Shown: piece after piece, positions 63,314 to 64,000 of the stretch
Numbering within the stretch: the stretch's first letter is position 1
Layout of the letters: every line of letters starts with the position of its first letter
DNA from: Penaeus vannamei
Lineage: Eukaryota; Arthropoda; Malacostraca; Decapoda; Penaeidae
Direction of reading: 5' to 3'
Assembly (NCBI RefSeq): GCF_042767895.1
Contig: NC_091560.1
Span: 32,453,541-32,517,540, forward strand
DNA: 64,000 bases
The notes under the pieces: model-generated
The model's database searches: none
What the model was told of the DNA's origin: nothing
What the model saw: the letters and a program-made list of their open reading frames with translations, nothing else
Made by a program: the position numbers and the translations under genes

Positions 63314-63850
63314 GTAATGCCAAGTGATGTATGTTAGTTTTATCGCTACTGTGGCCATAAACCGTGACCTTTTTCATCACTATATTGGAAAGTAGATTAT
63401 GGAGTTTATTTTGAATTTGAAGGGAGGAAAGGCGTGCAAGTGTGCGTTTTTTCCCTTTTAATGTTAGTTTTTTTATATTTGTTTATTGAGGTTAAGTGTT
63501 GTGTATGTTTGTTTGTTTGTGTATGAAATTCAAAAATATATTAAAGTTATCATTGTGAAAAATACGTATCATTTAGTCTATTTTATTTTATGCGTTTTTT
63601 TTCCTGCTCTTCCCACTAATGCATGCCGTTTCGGAGATGAATTTACAAAAAAAAAAAGGACAATGATAGTGTTTTCCTGATCCTATAATCAGGTGTTATA
63701 TACTCGACCATCACTGACATATTTTGCTTGAAGCAGAACATAGCGGTTTTTTTTTCTTCTTTTTTTCCCTCCTTTTTTTCAGAAATCTACGTTTGATTTT
63801 CAATTTCCTCTCATAAAAGCTGCACGTGAAAAAAATGATAAGAAATTGAT
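63314..63850. other. AT-rich DNA, no gene seen
   Basis: Several T and A homopolymers (63593-63602, 63647-63659, 63747-63780). No repeat family or coding recognised. Confidence 0.55.
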
Positions 63851-63857
63851 AAAAAAA

Positions 63858-63922
63858 AAGATATCTATATATGTAGATATATATGTAGATATAGATATAT
63901 AGATAGATGGATAAATAGATAA

Positions 63923-63953
<31 letters not shown>

Positions 63954-63961
63954 GATAGATG

Positions 63962-64000
<39 letters not shown>
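63858..64000. repeat. (GATA)n then (TA)n microsatellite
   Basis: ATAGATAGATA units to about 63960 and TA units running off the end of the window. Confidence 0.95.

Overview
This is eukaryotic, non-coding, repeat-dominated DNA. Dinucleotide, trinucleotide and (GATA)n microsatellites are very dense. There are two decayed non-LTR retrotransposon fragments, candidate spliceosomal exon boundaries, and no operon-like coding. Together these fit a decapod crustacean, most likely a penaeid shrimp; the organism is inferred from style, not from a diagnostic gene. No cellular protein-coding gene is convincingly present, and almost all short open frames are by-products of the repeat.

Positions 1-58105 form one AT-rich complex satellite (a 'megasatellite'). 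Its monomers are about 0.8-1.5 kb and are arranged as diverged A and B halves in dimers of about 2.0-2.2 kb. Nearly every monomer carries one tRNA-like sequence of about 71 nt, and about 45 were found. The best copies (5167-5237, 23323-23393, 27479-27549, 29248-29318, 46973-47043) share one sequence. They have a perfect acceptor stem, all usual invariant tRNA bases, consensus Pol III A and B boxes and a downstream T-run. The anticodon reads CTT (Lys) on a body that resembles tRNA-Arg(TCT).

The array is folded back on itself many times. Orientation is + at 1-3885, - to 7647, + to 12661, then a 500-N gap and a 1.1 kb unrelated spacer, - at 14291-20915, + to 23720, - to 27990, + to 34470 (with a second 500-N gap), - to 37508 and + to 58105. 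The dominant structure is a giant palindrome: 4842-12661 is nearly identical to the reverse complement of 15886-23720. Smaller palindromes are centred near 4.35, 24.3 and 34.0 kb and reuse the same inversion junction.

Three insertions interrupt the array. A 5'-truncated RTE-like LINE lies at 24859-26581 (554-codon open frame with a motif A Asp-to-Glu change). A second, broken LINE copy is at 42318-44441 on the minus strand with a 14-bp target-site duplication. A small inverted-repeat transposon (MITE) lies at about 50836-51089.

From about 58106 to 64000 the array stops and ordinary low-complexity intergenic or intronic DNA begins: long (TA)n, (TG)n, (GA)n and (CT)n tracts, a pyrimidine-only minisatellite near 61.1-61.7 kb, and two phase-compatible candidate micro-exons (59020-59079 and 63291-63313) that could belong to an unrecognised plus-strand gene.
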